Assembly (NCBI GenBank): GCA_007693945.1
Contig: RECP01000091.1
Coordinates: 62,001 to 126,000, forward strand
DNA length: 64,000 bases
Source of the DNA: Spirochaetaceae bacterium
Lineage (GTDB): Bacteria > Spirochaetota > Spirochaetia > DSM-27196 > PWMO01
Direction of reading: 5' to 3'
A program made the translations under genes and the position numbers. This document shows, one piece after another, positions 35,061 through 43,985 of the stretch. Under the pieces are notes generated by a model. It ran no database searches. It was not told the origin of the DNA and was given only the letters and a program-made list of their open reading frames with translations. Positions within the stretch are counted from its first letter, which is position 1; the number at the start of each line of letters is the position of its first letter.

Positions 35061-36133
35061 GCCATGAAACCGCACGGACTGCTGCGCAGGGCAAATCGCG
35101 TTCATGGTCTCGGCGATCCGACCGCGGTAACGGCACCGTCGCAGGCCGACGGCTCGCCACAAAAAAAAAAGCCCTCACCGAGTTACTGCGTGAGGCGCCG
35201 GCAATTGACGAGCCGATAGAGAATCTCGATCCTGAAGCTGCAATTGCCAACCTGCTGACAACGTTCCAGACAATCGGCACAGGCATCGATGCGCCGGTAC
35301 GCATGTTCTCACTGCTCTGCGACGCGCTGCGAATCGAAAAGGGCGCCTTGCTGCTGCCTGACTTCGACGGGGTTCACTTCGCACCGTGGGCCCTGCGTGG
35401 ACTCGACAACACCTCCGAGCGTCGCATGCAGATCCCGGCGGCGATGCTCCGCGGTTTGTGCGACACCAAAGTAGTTGAGATTGTTGAGACCGGCCGGCTG
35501 CAGCCGTGGCTGCCGTTCCTCTCGTTCAGGGAAGCTTCCATGGTCCGGCGCCTGGCCCTGCTTCCATTCTGCGTCGACAATACGATAGTTGCCGTGATTG
35601 TGATCGTCGCCAGCCCCTATTTGTCGCTGGAGAGCATCGCAATCCGGCTGATAGTCGCCGCGGTTCGCGAGCAGATGCTGAGCCTCATCCTTCACAACCA
35701 GGAAGTGAGGTTCCGCGCCCGCTTCCGGCACGTACTCGGTGACCGAAGTGAAATTGTGCAGCAGATCGGAACTGAACTCGCGCGATCCGAAGGCAAGGTG
35801 GTTATTCTGGCGGTAATCGATATCGACCCGTTGCTCAACGCTATCTGCGGGTCCAGCCCCGACACGGACCGCTTCCGGCTGCAGCAGGATGTACTGCGTA
35901 TAATCGGTTCAATGCTCGAGGACACCGCGACCGCCGGTGCGCTGTCATCCGGGCGGATCATAATCATCCTGCAGCCCGGTCAGCCGGTTGGACCGGAACT
36001 GCTTGTTCATCAGCTGGAGGTCGGACTGCGCGATCTGTTTCACGAGCTGTCGCAGTCGGTCAGCCTCAGCCCCCGCTACCGTTCCGTGACTCGCGACGTG
36101 AATTCAATCAACGACCTGCTCGACGGGATCTGA
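35057..36133 (+). CDS. GAF-like/sensory conserved protein, N-terminus uncertain (A10 tract)
   Basis: Up to 358 aa. After residue 40 the protein has two alpha/beta regions: 50-200 (GAF-like: RMFSLLCDALRIEKGALLLP and LLPFCVDNTIVAVIVIVASP) and 220-355, which resembles a degenerate GGDEF-like fold (VVILAVIDIDPLLNAICG). No catalytic motif is intact. The frame starts at TTG 35057, overlapping the previous stop. A better-looking ATG at 35064 is in another frame, which joins this one only by a -1 shift at ten adenines (35161-35170). The start is therefore unresolved. Confidence 0.6.
   Translation: MSHETARTAAQGKSRSWSRRSDRGNGTVAGRRLATKKKALTELLREAPAIDEPIENLDPEAAIANLLTTFQTIGTGIDAPVRMFSLLCDALRIEKGALLLPDFDGVHFAPWALRGLDNTSERRMQIPAAMLRGLCDTKVVEIVETGRLQPWLPFLSFREASMVRRLALLPFCVDNTIVAVIVIVASPYLSLESIAIRLIVAAVREQMLSLILHNQEVRFRARFRHVLGDRSEIVQQIGTELARSEGKVVILAVIDIDPLLNAICGSSPDTDRFRLQQDVLRIIGSMLEDTATAGALSSGRIIIILQPGQPVGPELLVHQLEVGLRDLFHELSQSVSLSPRYRSVTRDVNSINDLLDGI
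35161..35170 (+). repeat. A10 homopolymer tract in coding sequence
   Basis: Ten consecutive adenines followed by G. Read from ATG 35064 the codons are CAA AAA AAA AAG, which contains the classic A-AAA-AAG slippery heptamer; a -1 shift joins the long downstream frame, whereas without it translation stops at 35217. Rare in such GC-rich DNA. Confidence 0.9.
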
Positions 36134-36154
36134 ACGCGGAAGGCAGGTGCCGGG

Positions 36155-37729
36155 ATGGTTGATCTGATACGAGCGCGCAACGGACAACTGTCCGCGGCGG
36201 CCAACGGACGCACGCTCTACTCGCGTTACGATCCGGCCGCCGAAGCTGCCCGTTTTGTGACGCGCGAACTGTCGGCGCAGTCAACCGAGCCCCCGGTTGT
36301 GCTCATCGTCGGCGCGGGGCTGGGATATCTCTCGGCAGCCGTCCGCGCCGCCCTGCCACGCAGCCGGTCCATCGCGATCCACCTTGACACGACACTCTAC
36401 GCCAACCGGCTGGCAAACGCCGACCATCAGTGGTGCGGGGAGGATGTTCGGACCGACTTCGCACGGTTTCTCGAGACACATCTGAGTGACGAAGATATCG
36501 ACGGTCTGTTCGTGCTGCAGTGGGAGCCGTGCGTCCGGGTGTTCAGCGACAAAGCGCAAGCGATCCTCGGCACAGTACGTGATTTCCTCGATCGGCGCTC
36601 GGCAACGCTGGCTACCGAGCGCCACTTCGGCGCCCGCTGGGTCGCCAACAGCGTCAGAAACGCAATTGAAGCGCGGCCGCTGCGGCAACTGAAAGGCGGC
36701 AGGATCCCGGTTATTGTGGCCGCGGCCGGGCCCTCGCTTTGCGACTCACTGGCGACAATTGCGGGCCGAGGAGCAGGTGTCGCGCTCTGGGCGCTTTCGT
36801 CGGCAGTGCCAATTCTGCTGCAGGCGGGTTGTCCGCCGGACCTCGTGATTGCGACCGACGCCGGTTACTTTGCCGCCGAACACCTCAGAGCGCTGGCCAC
36901 GCATCCGCATATCCCGATTGCGGCACCGTTATCGGCGCGCACCGCTTTGTTGCTGCGCCGCAACCAAACGCTTGTCATCAACCAGGGCAGCTGGTACGAG
37001 CGCGATCTGCTCCAGCGTATCGGGCTGCCGTCGGTGCAATTGCCGCCGCACGGAACGGTGGCCGGAACGGCCTGGTACCTGGCGGCAGCACTCGGAGCCG
37101 GAGAAGTGATCTTCGCCGGACTTGACCTCTGTTTGCGCGATATCCACTCGCATCCGCGCGGCCACGCCTTTGAGCCGCTCTTGCGTGGCAACGCGCGCCG
37201 ACTGCGCCCCTACCACCATATTCTGTTCGAGCGCAATTTTGTCCCCAGCCGGCCGGTGCACCCGACCGCCACCGTCAGGATTTCACGTCCGCTGAGCACC
37301 TATGCCGCCTGGTTTCGTAGCGCTGCCGCCTCTGGGCCGGTCAAAGCCGCGCGCCTGCGCCCTTCCGAGGTAGATCTCGGGCTGCCGGAGTGCCACCGTC
37401 TGCCGCGCCGCGTCACGGCAGCCGTCGTACGTCCAGCCGCCGGAAGCCCTGCGCCCATCGAGCGCCGGATGGCGGTATCGCGGTGCGTTGATCAATGGCG
37501 CCGCCAGGCCGAGGCTTTGGCCGACGCGCTCGCGGTAGCGCCCGGCAAACGTGACCGGGCACAGACCCGTGCAGCGGAGATTGCCCGCAGCGTCGACACC
37601 GCGGGCTACCTGCGTGCCTTGCGGGAGCGGCGCAGCGGCGGGTGCCGGGGAGATGCCGGCGAGCAGCTCGAGCAGCAGCTGGCACGTTTCTTCGACCGGC
37701 TGCAGCTGGCCGTGGAGCGCGCGCCGTGA
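36155..37729 (+). CDS. DUF115 motility-accessory / MptE-like protein, copy 1
   Basis: 524 aa. VVLIVGAGLGYLSAAVRAALP near residue 48 and the central block VIVAAAGPSLCDSLATIAGR, then PDLVIATDAGYFAAEHL, are characteristic of DUF115 (6-hydroxymethylpterin diphosphokinase MptE-like; Maf proteins). In Campylobacter and Aeromonas, Maf proteins glycosylate flagellin; in archaea MptE makes a pterin cofactor. In a spirochaete, flagellin glycosylation is the more likely role, but this is inference. An AGGCAGG-like site precedes the ATG. The stop overlaps the start of the second copy (GTGA). Confidence 0.8.
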   Translation: MVDLIRARNGQLSAAANGRTLYSRYDPAAEAARFVTRELSAQSTEPPVVLIVGAGLGYLSAAVRAALPRSRSIAIHLDTTLYANRLANADHQWCGEDVRTDFARFLETHLSDEDIDGLFVLQWEPCVRVFSDKAQAILGTVRDFLDRRSATLATERHFGARWVANSVRNAIEARPLRQLKGGRIPVIVAAAGPSLCDSLATIAGRGAGVALWALSSAVPILLQAGCPPDLVIATDAGYFAAEHLRALATHPHIPIAAPLSARTALLLRRNQTLVINQGSWYERDLLQRIGLPSVQLPPHGTVAGTAWYLAAALGAGEVIFAGLDLCLRDIHSHPRGHAFEPLLRGNARRLRPYHHILFERNFVPSRPVHPTATVRISRPLSTYAAWFRSAAASGPVKAARLRPSEVDLGLPECHRLPRRVTAAVVRPAAGSPAPIERRMAVSRCVDQWRRQAEALADALAVAPGKRDRAQTRAAEIARSVDTAGYLRALRERRSGGCRGDAGEQLEQQLARFFDRLQLAVERAP

Positions 37730-39375
37730 CCGCCCTGCAGCGCAATCTCGAAGCGCTGGCACCGCACCACGGCGAACTGGCGCGGCAGTTGGCACATGTC
37801 GCGCCGGGACGCCGCCTGAGAGTCAGCCTCAGCCGCAGCGGCGCGCCAACCGCAACGCTGCTCGACAAGCGAGAGATTGCCCTGCATTCGCGCTTCGATC
37901 CGCACAAAGAAGCAGCCGGGCTGGTAGCCGCAAGCCACGCAACCGGTTTCTGCCTGGTACTCGGGCTCGGTCTCGGGTACCATGTCCTCGAGCTTCTGGC
38001 CGTCGACAGCGTGCAGGCCGTACTGGTGGTCGAGTATGATCTTGCGCTGCTGCGTTCGGTGCTCGAACAGCGCGACCTCAGCCGGATCTGGCACGACAGC
38101 CGAGTGAGCCTGGCCGTCGATCAGCCGCCGCACGCCGTCGCGGCTGCCGTTGCGCGTTCCTACGTTCCGATGCTCCACGGCAACCTTACCACGGTGCCGC
38201 TGCGCGGGCGGGTGGACGGTGATCGGCAGCGCTTTGCGGATGCCGGTAGTGCCGTCTCGCAAGCCGTCGAGGCGGTCGGCGCCGACCTGAGTGTACAGCG
38301 GGTATTTGGGCGCCAGTGGATGCGCAATATCATTATCAACGCCGCCGAAGCGGCGCCGCAGCCGCAGACTCTGCCAACCTGCAGCCGCGCAATTGTGACC
38401 GCCGCCGGACCGTCACTGGAGCATGATATCGAAGCAATCGGGCAACGCGGCGCAGATCAGCTGCTGATAGCGACTGACACGTCTTTGCCGCGGCTGCTGG
38501 CGGCCGGTATCAGGCCGGATGTCGTGGTTGCCATCGACTGTCAGCTGGTGTCCTACCTGCACGTTCTGGGCGCATCCGGCCAGAGGCTCATCCTGGTCGC
38601 GGATGCGGGCGTCAACCCCGCCCTGCCGCTGTGCTTCGGCACTACACACTACGTCGGCGGCAGTCATCCCCTGCTGGTCTATCTGCGTGCTCGCGGATTG
38701 CCGGTCTCCTTTCTCGATACCTCGGACGGCAGCGTCACCCATACCGCGGTGCACCTCGCCGCCCGACTCGGCGCGACCCACGTTGAGGTATACGGCGCCG
38801 ACTTCTGCTATCCGCACGGCAGCGCCTATGCGCGCGGCAGCTATATACACAGCCACCTGCTCGGTAAAGCCACGCGCCGCTCTCCGTACGCCTCCAGCCT
38901 CTACCAGTTTGTGATGGAACGTCCCGAACTCCACCTCGAACGCATCGACGGCCGCCGGGCTTACGTAACCACGGTCATGCGCAACTACCGCAGAAGCTTC
39001 GATACGCTTGCCGAGCGGGTCGACGCAACAATTGTGCGTACGGTCAACGGCAAGCGCATCGCGTCCCGACGGTGCGCCGGGCACGCCCGTACGACGCGCA
39101 CATCGATACCGCAAGCGCACGGTCGTCAGCAGCCTGCCGCACGGTCCGCGTCCGACCCGTTGGGTGCCTATCACGGCGCGCTTACGGAACTGCCGCCGCC
39201 GCGCGATCCGTTGTGGCGTTATGCGGATGAGATTTCGCCCGACCAACTCAGCCTGTGGTCAACCCTGCTGCCGCTGGCGGCGTTCTATTCTGATCAGCAA
39301 CTGCGTGCCGGTAGCGCGGCGCTGCTGGACCACACCCTCTCGCGCGCGCTGGCACTGCTCGAGCGGTTGTTGTGA
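37726..39375 (+). CDS. DUF115 motility-accessory / MptE-like protein, copy 2
   Basis: 549 aa from GTG 37726, coupled to copy 1. FCLVLGLGLGYHVLELLAVD (about 72) and IVTAAGPSLEHDIEAIGQRG (about 225), then RPDVVVAIDCQLVSYLHV and VEVYGADFCYP, mark the same family. The C-terminal 70 residues are helical. Tandem divergent copies are common in spirochaetes with periplasmic flagella. The frame extends upstream to 37642, but that part overlaps copy 1 and is not needed. It abuts the convergent amrB stop (1 nt). Confidence 0.82.
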   Translation: MTALQRNLEALAPHHGELARQLAHVAPGRRLRVSLSRSGAPTATLLDKREIALHSRFDPHKEAAGLVAASHATGFCLVLGLGLGYHVLELLAVDSVQAVLVVEYDLALLRSVLEQRDLSRIWHDSRVSLAVDQPPHAVAAAVARSYVPMLHGNLTTVPLRGRVDGDRQRFADAGSAVSQAVEAVGADLSVQRVFGRQWMRNIIINAAEAAPQPQTLPTCSRAIVTAAGPSLEHDIEAIGQRGADQLLIATDTSLPRLLAAGIRPDVVVAIDCQLVSYLHVLGASGQRLILVADAGVNPALPLCFGTTHYVGGSHPLLVYLRARGLPVSFLDTSDGSVTHTAVHLAARLGATHVEVYGADFCYPHGSAYARGSYIHSHLLGKATRRSPYASSLYQFVMERPELHLERIDGRRAYVTTVMRNYRRSFDTLAERVDATIVRTVNGKRIASRRCAGHARTTRTSIPQAHGRQQPAARSASDPLGAYHGALTELPPPRDPLWRYADEISPDQLSLWSTLLPLAAFYSDQQLRAGSAALLDHTLSRALALLERLL

Positions 39376-39376
39376 C

Positions 39377-40201
39377 TCACGGTTGAAAGGCAACTGCCCC
39401 GTACCCGACGAAGTTCTCGTCGCGCGCACGCCGGAAGCTGCTGTCGTAACCGAGTTCGCGCGCCGCGCTGTCTCCCCGGCTGAGAGAAAATGCCACCGCG
39501 GCTGCCGCGGCCCCCGGTGAACAGGCCGATTGATTGGCTGCCGCGTGAGCCAGCAGACCCGCAGCATCGCGCGCCCGGCACAGATCCAGAAACCCGCGGT
39601 CGTTTACGCGCTCAGCCCACTGCTGGTTCCGCTGCAGCGAACCCGGCCGGGTCAGACCGAAACGCGGTCCAAAGTGAGTCAGATCCGTCGATCCGACCAC
39701 GCCCAGGCGGCGACCGGTGCCGGCCTCTGCCAGCAGCCGCCCCAGCGCTATTGCGGTCTGGTCGGCCGGTGCGCGCAGCCAGAGTACACGTGCCCGCGGA
39801 AACAGGTGGGCAACCAGCGGCAGGTGAATCTCAACCGAGTTGTCGCTGCTGCGGTCCGGGCTCGATTCCAGCTGATCGGCGATCCGCGCACGAAGTTCTG
39901 CGTCGGCCTGAACGCTGCCTAACGGCGTCTCGAACGCGTCTTCGGGCGCCATCAGCAGCGGCTGCCCGGCCGCGAGATGCCCGCCGACAACCGCCAGGGT
40001 TTCGACTGCCGGGTCAATCGCCGATATGCCGTAATACGCCAGGTGTCCGGAATACGCCCATCCGGCGTGCGGGACAATGACGGCGCTTGCTACGGATTGC
40101 TCGGACGCGCAACGGGGCCACCGGGAACACGCATCGCGTATCGAAGCAAGGTCGGTCGGATACCAGCCCGCGGCCAGGCCGCGACGGCGAATTGCCTGCA
40201 T
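39377..40201 (-). CDS. amrB: MEMO-family protein (AmmeMemoRadiSam system protein B)
   Basis: 274 aa. VPHAGWAYSGHLAYYGI, SVEIHLPLVAHLFP, VGSTDLTHFGPRFG and the cysteine motif SACSPGAA are the conserved metal-site motifs of the MEMO1/AmrB family, related to extradiol dioxygenases. Partners in the three-part family are AMMECR1 (present at 55500) and a radical SAM enzyme (not in the window). The biochemical role in bacteria is unsettled. I start at ATG 40201, which begins the family pattern and has a -10 box 6 nt upstream. Confidence 0.88.
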   Translation of the reverse strand: MQAIRRRGLAAGWYPTDLASIRDACSRWPRCASEQSVASAVIVPHAGWAYSGHLAYYGISAIDPAVETLAVVGGHLAAGQPLLMAPEDAFETPLGSVQADAELRARIADQLESSPDRSSDNSVEIHLPLVAHLFPRARVLWLRAPADQTAIALGRLLAEAGTGRRLGVVGSTDLTHFGPRFGLTRPGSLQRNQQWAERVNDRGFLDLCRARDAAGLLAHAAANQSACSPGAAAAAVAFSLSRGDSAARELGYDSSFRRARDENFVGYGAVAFQP

Positions 40202-40207
40202 ACGCCT

Positions 40208-40236
40208 ATCATACACCGTCACCGCGCTGCGGAAAA
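40208..40236 (-). promoter_or_regulatory. Start-proximal promoter of amrB
   Basis: Minus strand TATGAT (40213-40208), 6 nt before the ATG; the -35 at 17-bp spacing is a weak TTTTCC (40236-40231). Back-to-back with the plus-strand promoter at 40239. Confidence 0.45.
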
Positions 40237-40238
40237 GA

Positions 40239-40267
40239 GTGCATTTTTTCTCACTTTCCCATATAAT
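40239..40267 (+). promoter_or_regulatory. Start-proximal promoter of degenerate GGDEF gene (leaderless candidate)
   Basis: GTGCAT at 40239-40244, 17-bp spacer, consensus TATAAT at 40262-40267, 7 nt to ATG 40275. No Shine-Dalgarno. Confidence 0.6.
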
Positions 40268-40274
40268 GCGCAGT

Positions 40275-41423
40275 ATGATACGCAAGTTCGCCGCAGTATA
40301 CGCCGTCTGTGCGCTGCTGTTTCTGCTGGTCCTGGGCGCGGTACTGCTGATTCAGCTGAACGACGCACGCAACGTGGCGATTGGGCGCAGCCAGACTCAC
40401 TTCCGTGACGTGCGTGACACGCTGGCCGGCCAGGCTGTCGACGGACCTGTCGAACCGCAGCAGATTCAACGCGCGTTGGCACAGGCCACAACTGCCGAGA
40501 GCTCATTGCGGGCGGTTGCCGTGTACAGCTTCGATGCCGGGCTGGAGTATCTCTGGGTCCGTAATCGCAGCTACCTGGCCAACAACGGGACAATCGACCT
40601 GCCCACTCCGGCGACTCCGGAGTTCAGACACGACCGCATAAGCGAGATTGTACTCACCGAGAGCGTGCGTACCACCGCGGGCCAGACGCTGGTGGCTGAA
40701 GCGGTCTACCGCACGCTCGACGCCGCGGTATGGTACCACCTGCTGCGCAACGCGCTTACCGCCGTACTGGTGTTTGCACTGGTCACCGTGCTTGTGACGC
40801 TGGGTATCCTGCTGGCGGAGCGCAGACCGGTAGCCGCACTACAGTCTGCTGCCCGGGAACCGCAGGGAGGTACCTCCGCATCAGCACCCGCGGCACAGGC
40901 GTCCCGGTCCGTGGAGCCCGCGTCGGAGACGCACAGCGGGCTGTTCAGTCCGCACAGCGGTGTCAGTCATGAGTCGCATCTGGAACGCCGCCTGACGCTG
41001 GAGCTCGAGCGGGCGGCGTCCAATGACCAGGATTTGAGCTTTGCCCTGTGCCGGTTCCCGGGCATCTCCCGCGGAACGGAAACCTACCGCAGCGCTGCTC
41101 GCGGCATCATCGAGCAGTTCCTCTTTGAAGACCTGATTTTCGAACAGGGCAGCGACAGTTTTGCGGTCATTGTGCCGAACACCGATCTCACCCGGACCAT
41201 CAAGCAGTTTGAACTCCTCTATCAGCAGTCGAGCTCCGCCGGTTTTCCGGCAAAGCCGCTGTTCGGTCTGACCGCGCGCTCGGGCCGTCTGGTTGAAGCC
41301 GATCGCCTCATTCGTGAAGCCCAGCACGCGCTGGGCAAGGCACAACGCGAGGGACAACCGATCATGGCGTTCAAGGCGGATCCGCAGAAGTACCGCGACT
41401 ACGTAGCAGGCCGCCCGCAGTAG
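40275..41423 (+). CDS. Membrane protein with degenerate GGDEF domain
   Basis: 382 aa. Transmembrane helices at about 5-27 and 156-178 enclose an extracytoplasmic sensor region. After a linker, residues 240-375 have the GGDEF-domain outline, including FEDLIFEQGSDSFAVIVPN where GGDEF should be (GSDSF) and a C-terminal REAQHALGKAQREGQPIMAF that matches the last GGDEF helix and strand. The catalytic motif is lost, so it probably binds ligand or protein instead of making cyclic-di-GMP. The stop is 3 nt from that of the convergent DUF4340 gene. Confidence 0.75.
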   Translation: MIRKFAAVYAVCALLFLLVLGAVLLIQLNDARNVAIGRSQTHFRDVRDTLAGQAVDGPVEPQQIQRALAQATTAESSLRAVAVYSFDAGLEYLWVRNRSYLANNGTIDLPTPATPEFRHDRISEIVLTESVRTTAGQTLVAEAVYRTLDAAVWYHLLRNALTAVLVFALVTVLVTLGILLAERRPVAALQSAAREPQGGTSASAPAAQASRSVEPASETHSGLFSPHSGVSHESHLERRLTLELERAASNDQDLSFALCRFPGISRGTETYRSAARGIIEQFLFEDLIFEQGSDSFAVIVPNTDLTRTIKQFELLYQQSSSAGFPAKPLFGLTARSGRLVEADRLIREAQHALGKAQREGQPIMAFKADPQKYRDYVAGRPQ

Positions 41424-41426
41424 CGA

Positions 41427-42443
41427 CTAATCACCCTCATTCGGTCCGTCGATGTTGATGATATCCTCAGGCGGACGAAACACGCGTTCGAGCGTCCAGG
41501 CATTAACGCGGTAGTGGATCGGTTCGCCGGTTCCATCCAGCGGCACACCTGGACCGGCGGCACGCATGATGAACTGATCGCCGTTTGCCGCGTCATAGAC
41601 CAGCACCTGGTAACGGCTGGCGTCCTGCAGTGTGAACTCCAGTTCTGCAACCGCAGCGGCGGCGGGCGTCGCAGCGGCGGGCGCCACGCGGGCTCCCTCC
41701 AGGGCCACCAACGCCGCCAGCAATTCGCGCACCCTGCTCTGTCGAGCAACCCGTTCGCCGCGGTTGTCGGCCAGAAGCCACGTACCGGAGCCGTCACGCC
41801 GCAGCCGGTACGCAAATCGGCGCCAAAGCCCGCTCGGATCGGCAATGTCGGCCGACAGCTCGAGGCGTGTGATTGCATCACTGCCGATCAGCGACGCAAA
41901 CAGCCGTAACTCCATCCAGTAAACCGAATCGCGCTCCAGGTAGAACAGCGGTGCAGCATCCACGGTGAAGACCTCGGCGGATGCACCCCGGCGGACGTAG
42001 GCTTCGCCGCCGGCGTGCGTGCGTCGTCCGTACGCGACGGTTACCAGTTCCTGTCCGTCGCTGCCGTACAGCGTGATCCGACGGGCACTCTGCCGGTCAA
42101 GACCAAAGTCGGGCCACAACTCCCGATCGGCGGTCACGCGCCGGGTTGTGCGCCCGTCGCCCAGCACGCGCAGCAATTCGTCCACGCGGTCGTCCCGCGC
42201 CGGCAGCAGGCGCTCGCCGGCTTCCAGCCACCAGTTGCCGTCCCGGTCACGCTGCAGACCTACCGTGTCGCGCCCGTCGATCGCTACGCGGGTCACCCGG
42301 TCACTGGTGCCGGGGACAATCAACGCGACTCCCGCCCCCGCCGCCGGTCGGCGGCGCGGCGATCGCAGCACACCAATGGTCAGGGTGATCATCAACAGCA
42401 GCGCCAGCCCTCCCAGGATGGTGACCCGCGTTCGAAAACTCAT
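41427..42443 (-). CDS. DUF4340 domain protein
   Basis: 338 aa. One N-terminal transmembrane segment (residues 7-25), then a beta-rich domain with repeats of the form WWLEAGERLLPARDDRVDEL and later TWLLADNRGERVARQSRVRE, the DUF4340 pattern. These proteins usually end ABC-2/GldG operons and are thought to be extracytoplasmic accessory subunits. It overlaps the GldG-like gene by 4 nt (ATGA). Confidence 0.78.
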   Translation of the reverse strand: MSFRTRVTILGGLALLLMITLTIGVLRSPRRRPAAGAGVALIVPGTSDRVTRVAIDGRDTVGLQRDRDGNWWLEAGERLLPARDDRVDELLRVLGDGRTTRRVTADRELWPDFGLDRQSARRITLYGSDGQELVTVAYGRRTHAGGEAYVRRGASAEVFTVDAAPLFYLERDSVYWMELRLFASLIGSDAITRLELSADIADPSGLWRRFAYRLRRDGSGTWLLADNRGERVARQSRVRELLAALVALEGARVAPAAATPAAAAVAELEFTLQDASRYQVLVYDAANGDQFIMRAAGPGVPLDGTGEPIHYRVNAWTLERVFRPPEDIINIDGPNEGD

Positions 42444-43966
42444 TGCGTCAGGCTCCGTTGATCCGTTCCGCCGCGCGTCCGCGACCTGCGGCGCAGATGG
42501 CGCGCCACGCCGAACAGGACAACCGACAGCGGTATAAGGTAGACATTGACCAGTTGTGCAAAGCCCGCAACTCGTCGCCGCGCCACCGGATCTTCGATGC
42601 GGCTCAAGCGGAGATCGCGAGCGGCGCGCGTGCGCAGCGACAACAACTCGTCATCGAGCGTCAACCACGCCGCGAGGTTTTCAGCGAAGTCGACGTTATG
42701 CCCGCTGCCGGTGTACTGCAGGAGGTTACTGAGGAAGTCCGAATCGCCCACAACCACCACGCGTGCGGGCGCTTCCTGCGTCCCGCCGACCGCGGCGGCC
42801 AGCACGTACCTGCCGCGCGTTTGGGCGGCATCGCGCTGCAGCGCGGCTGGTTGCAGAGGACTGGTCACAAACGGTTCGCCCATCAGCCAGGCACTCGCGG
42901 AAGACTCGAGCAGCACTTCGAATTCGCCCTCGGCATCGAGGTCCAGCGGGCTGGGCCAGTACAGGTCGAGTCCGGTGAAGCGGGCGCTCACCGGGTGCGT
43001 ATCGTTGTAGTTGCGCACCGAGACCCACGGTGGATAAGGCTCCAGAGACTGCACCGTCATGGTCCCGCTTGGCCGCGCAACCGGAATCGAGCGGTGGAAC
43101 TCATCGAGCACTATCTTGCGCCGTATACGCACCCCGTACTGCAGCAGCAGCTCATCGATCGGGCGTCGGGGCGCCGCCACGGCAGCCAGGTTCGGAGTTT
43201 CGAGGTCAATAATGACGCCGTCAACGGCAAACAGCGCCCGACCGCCTCGAGCTATGAAATCGCGGATGACACTCAGATCGGCATCGGAAAGATCCCGACC
43301 GCCGATCACAAACACCGCATCGATGTCCGGGGGGACCGGTTCACCGGCGGCAAGCGTTCGAAGACCAAAGCGACGCGACAGTCGCGAGGCGGTCAGCTGG
43401 TACTCGCGCGCGAGCTCTTCATCACGGCGGCCCAGCACAAAACCAAGCTGCGGAGTACGGTCGTGAACCAGGTTGCGCAGCGCGCTGGTCAGCTCGTATT
43501 CAAAGATACGCGGATCGATAACCACCGGCAGGGTGTGATAGCGGTCAAGGTATTCGATCACGATGCCGCTGTAGACGGTCGCGAGGCTCCGCTGGTCCTG
43601 CTCGATCACCTGTATCTGCTGCGGCGCAACACCGAGTGACTCGACCTCGGCGCTGAGGCCGGCGGCAGCCGGATCAACAACGTCGACCTCGATGTTCGCG
43701 CGTGATTGTGCCGCGTACTCGTAGAGCAGGTCGGCAATCTGCTCGGTTTCAACGGCGCGCGCACGCAGCCGGTCGGAGAGAAAATAGGTGATGCGCGCGC
43801 TTTCGGGCATTTCGCGTGCCAGGCGCCGTGAGACGTCCGCCAGCGTATAGGCGCGCTGCTCGGTAAGATCGAGGCGCACGAAGAAGTAGACCGAGTTGAG
43901 CCCCACCAGAATCAACACCAGAAGCGTCATGAGCAGGGTGATCGTCTCCTGTTGTTTGCGCTTCAT
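42440..43966 (-). CDS. GldG-like ABC exporter auxiliary protein
   Basis: 508 aa with transmembrane helices near both ends (about 10-30 and 465-485) and a large extracytoplasmic part between. YTLADVSRRLAREMPESARI followed by ITYFLSDRL is the usual start of the ABC_transp_aux/GldG family, and VFVIGGRDLSDADLSVIRDF is also typical. In gliding Bacteroidetes GldG pairs with GldA and GldF; elsewhere the export substrate is unknown. ATG 43966 has GGAG 8 nt upstream; a GTG at 43975 is possible. Confidence 0.82.
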   Translation of the reverse strand: MKRKQQETITLLMTLLVLILVGLNSVYFFVRLDLTEQRAYTLADVSRRLAREMPESARITYFLSDRLRARAVETEQIADLLYEYAAQSRANIEVDVVDPAAAGLSAEVESLGVAPQQIQVIEQDQRSLATVYSGIVIEYLDRYHTLPVVIDPRIFEYELTSALRNLVHDRTPQLGFVLGRRDEELAREYQLTASRLSRRFGLRTLAAGEPVPPDIDAVFVIGGRDLSDADLSVIRDFIARGGRALFAVDGVIIDLETPNLAAVAAPRRPIDELLLQYGVRIRRKIVLDEFHRSIPVARPSGTMTVQSLEPYPPWVSVRNYNDTHPVSARFTGLDLYWPSPLDLDAEGEFEVLLESSASAWLMGEPFVTSPLQPAALQRDAAQTRGRYVLAAAVGGTQEAPARVVVVGDSDFLSNLLQYTGSGHNVDFAENLAAWLTLDDELLSLRTRAARDLRLSRIEDPVARRRVAGFAQLVNVYLIPLSVVLFGVARHLRRRSRTRGGTDQRSLTQ

Positions 43967-43985
43967 GCACGGCACTCCACGGCTT

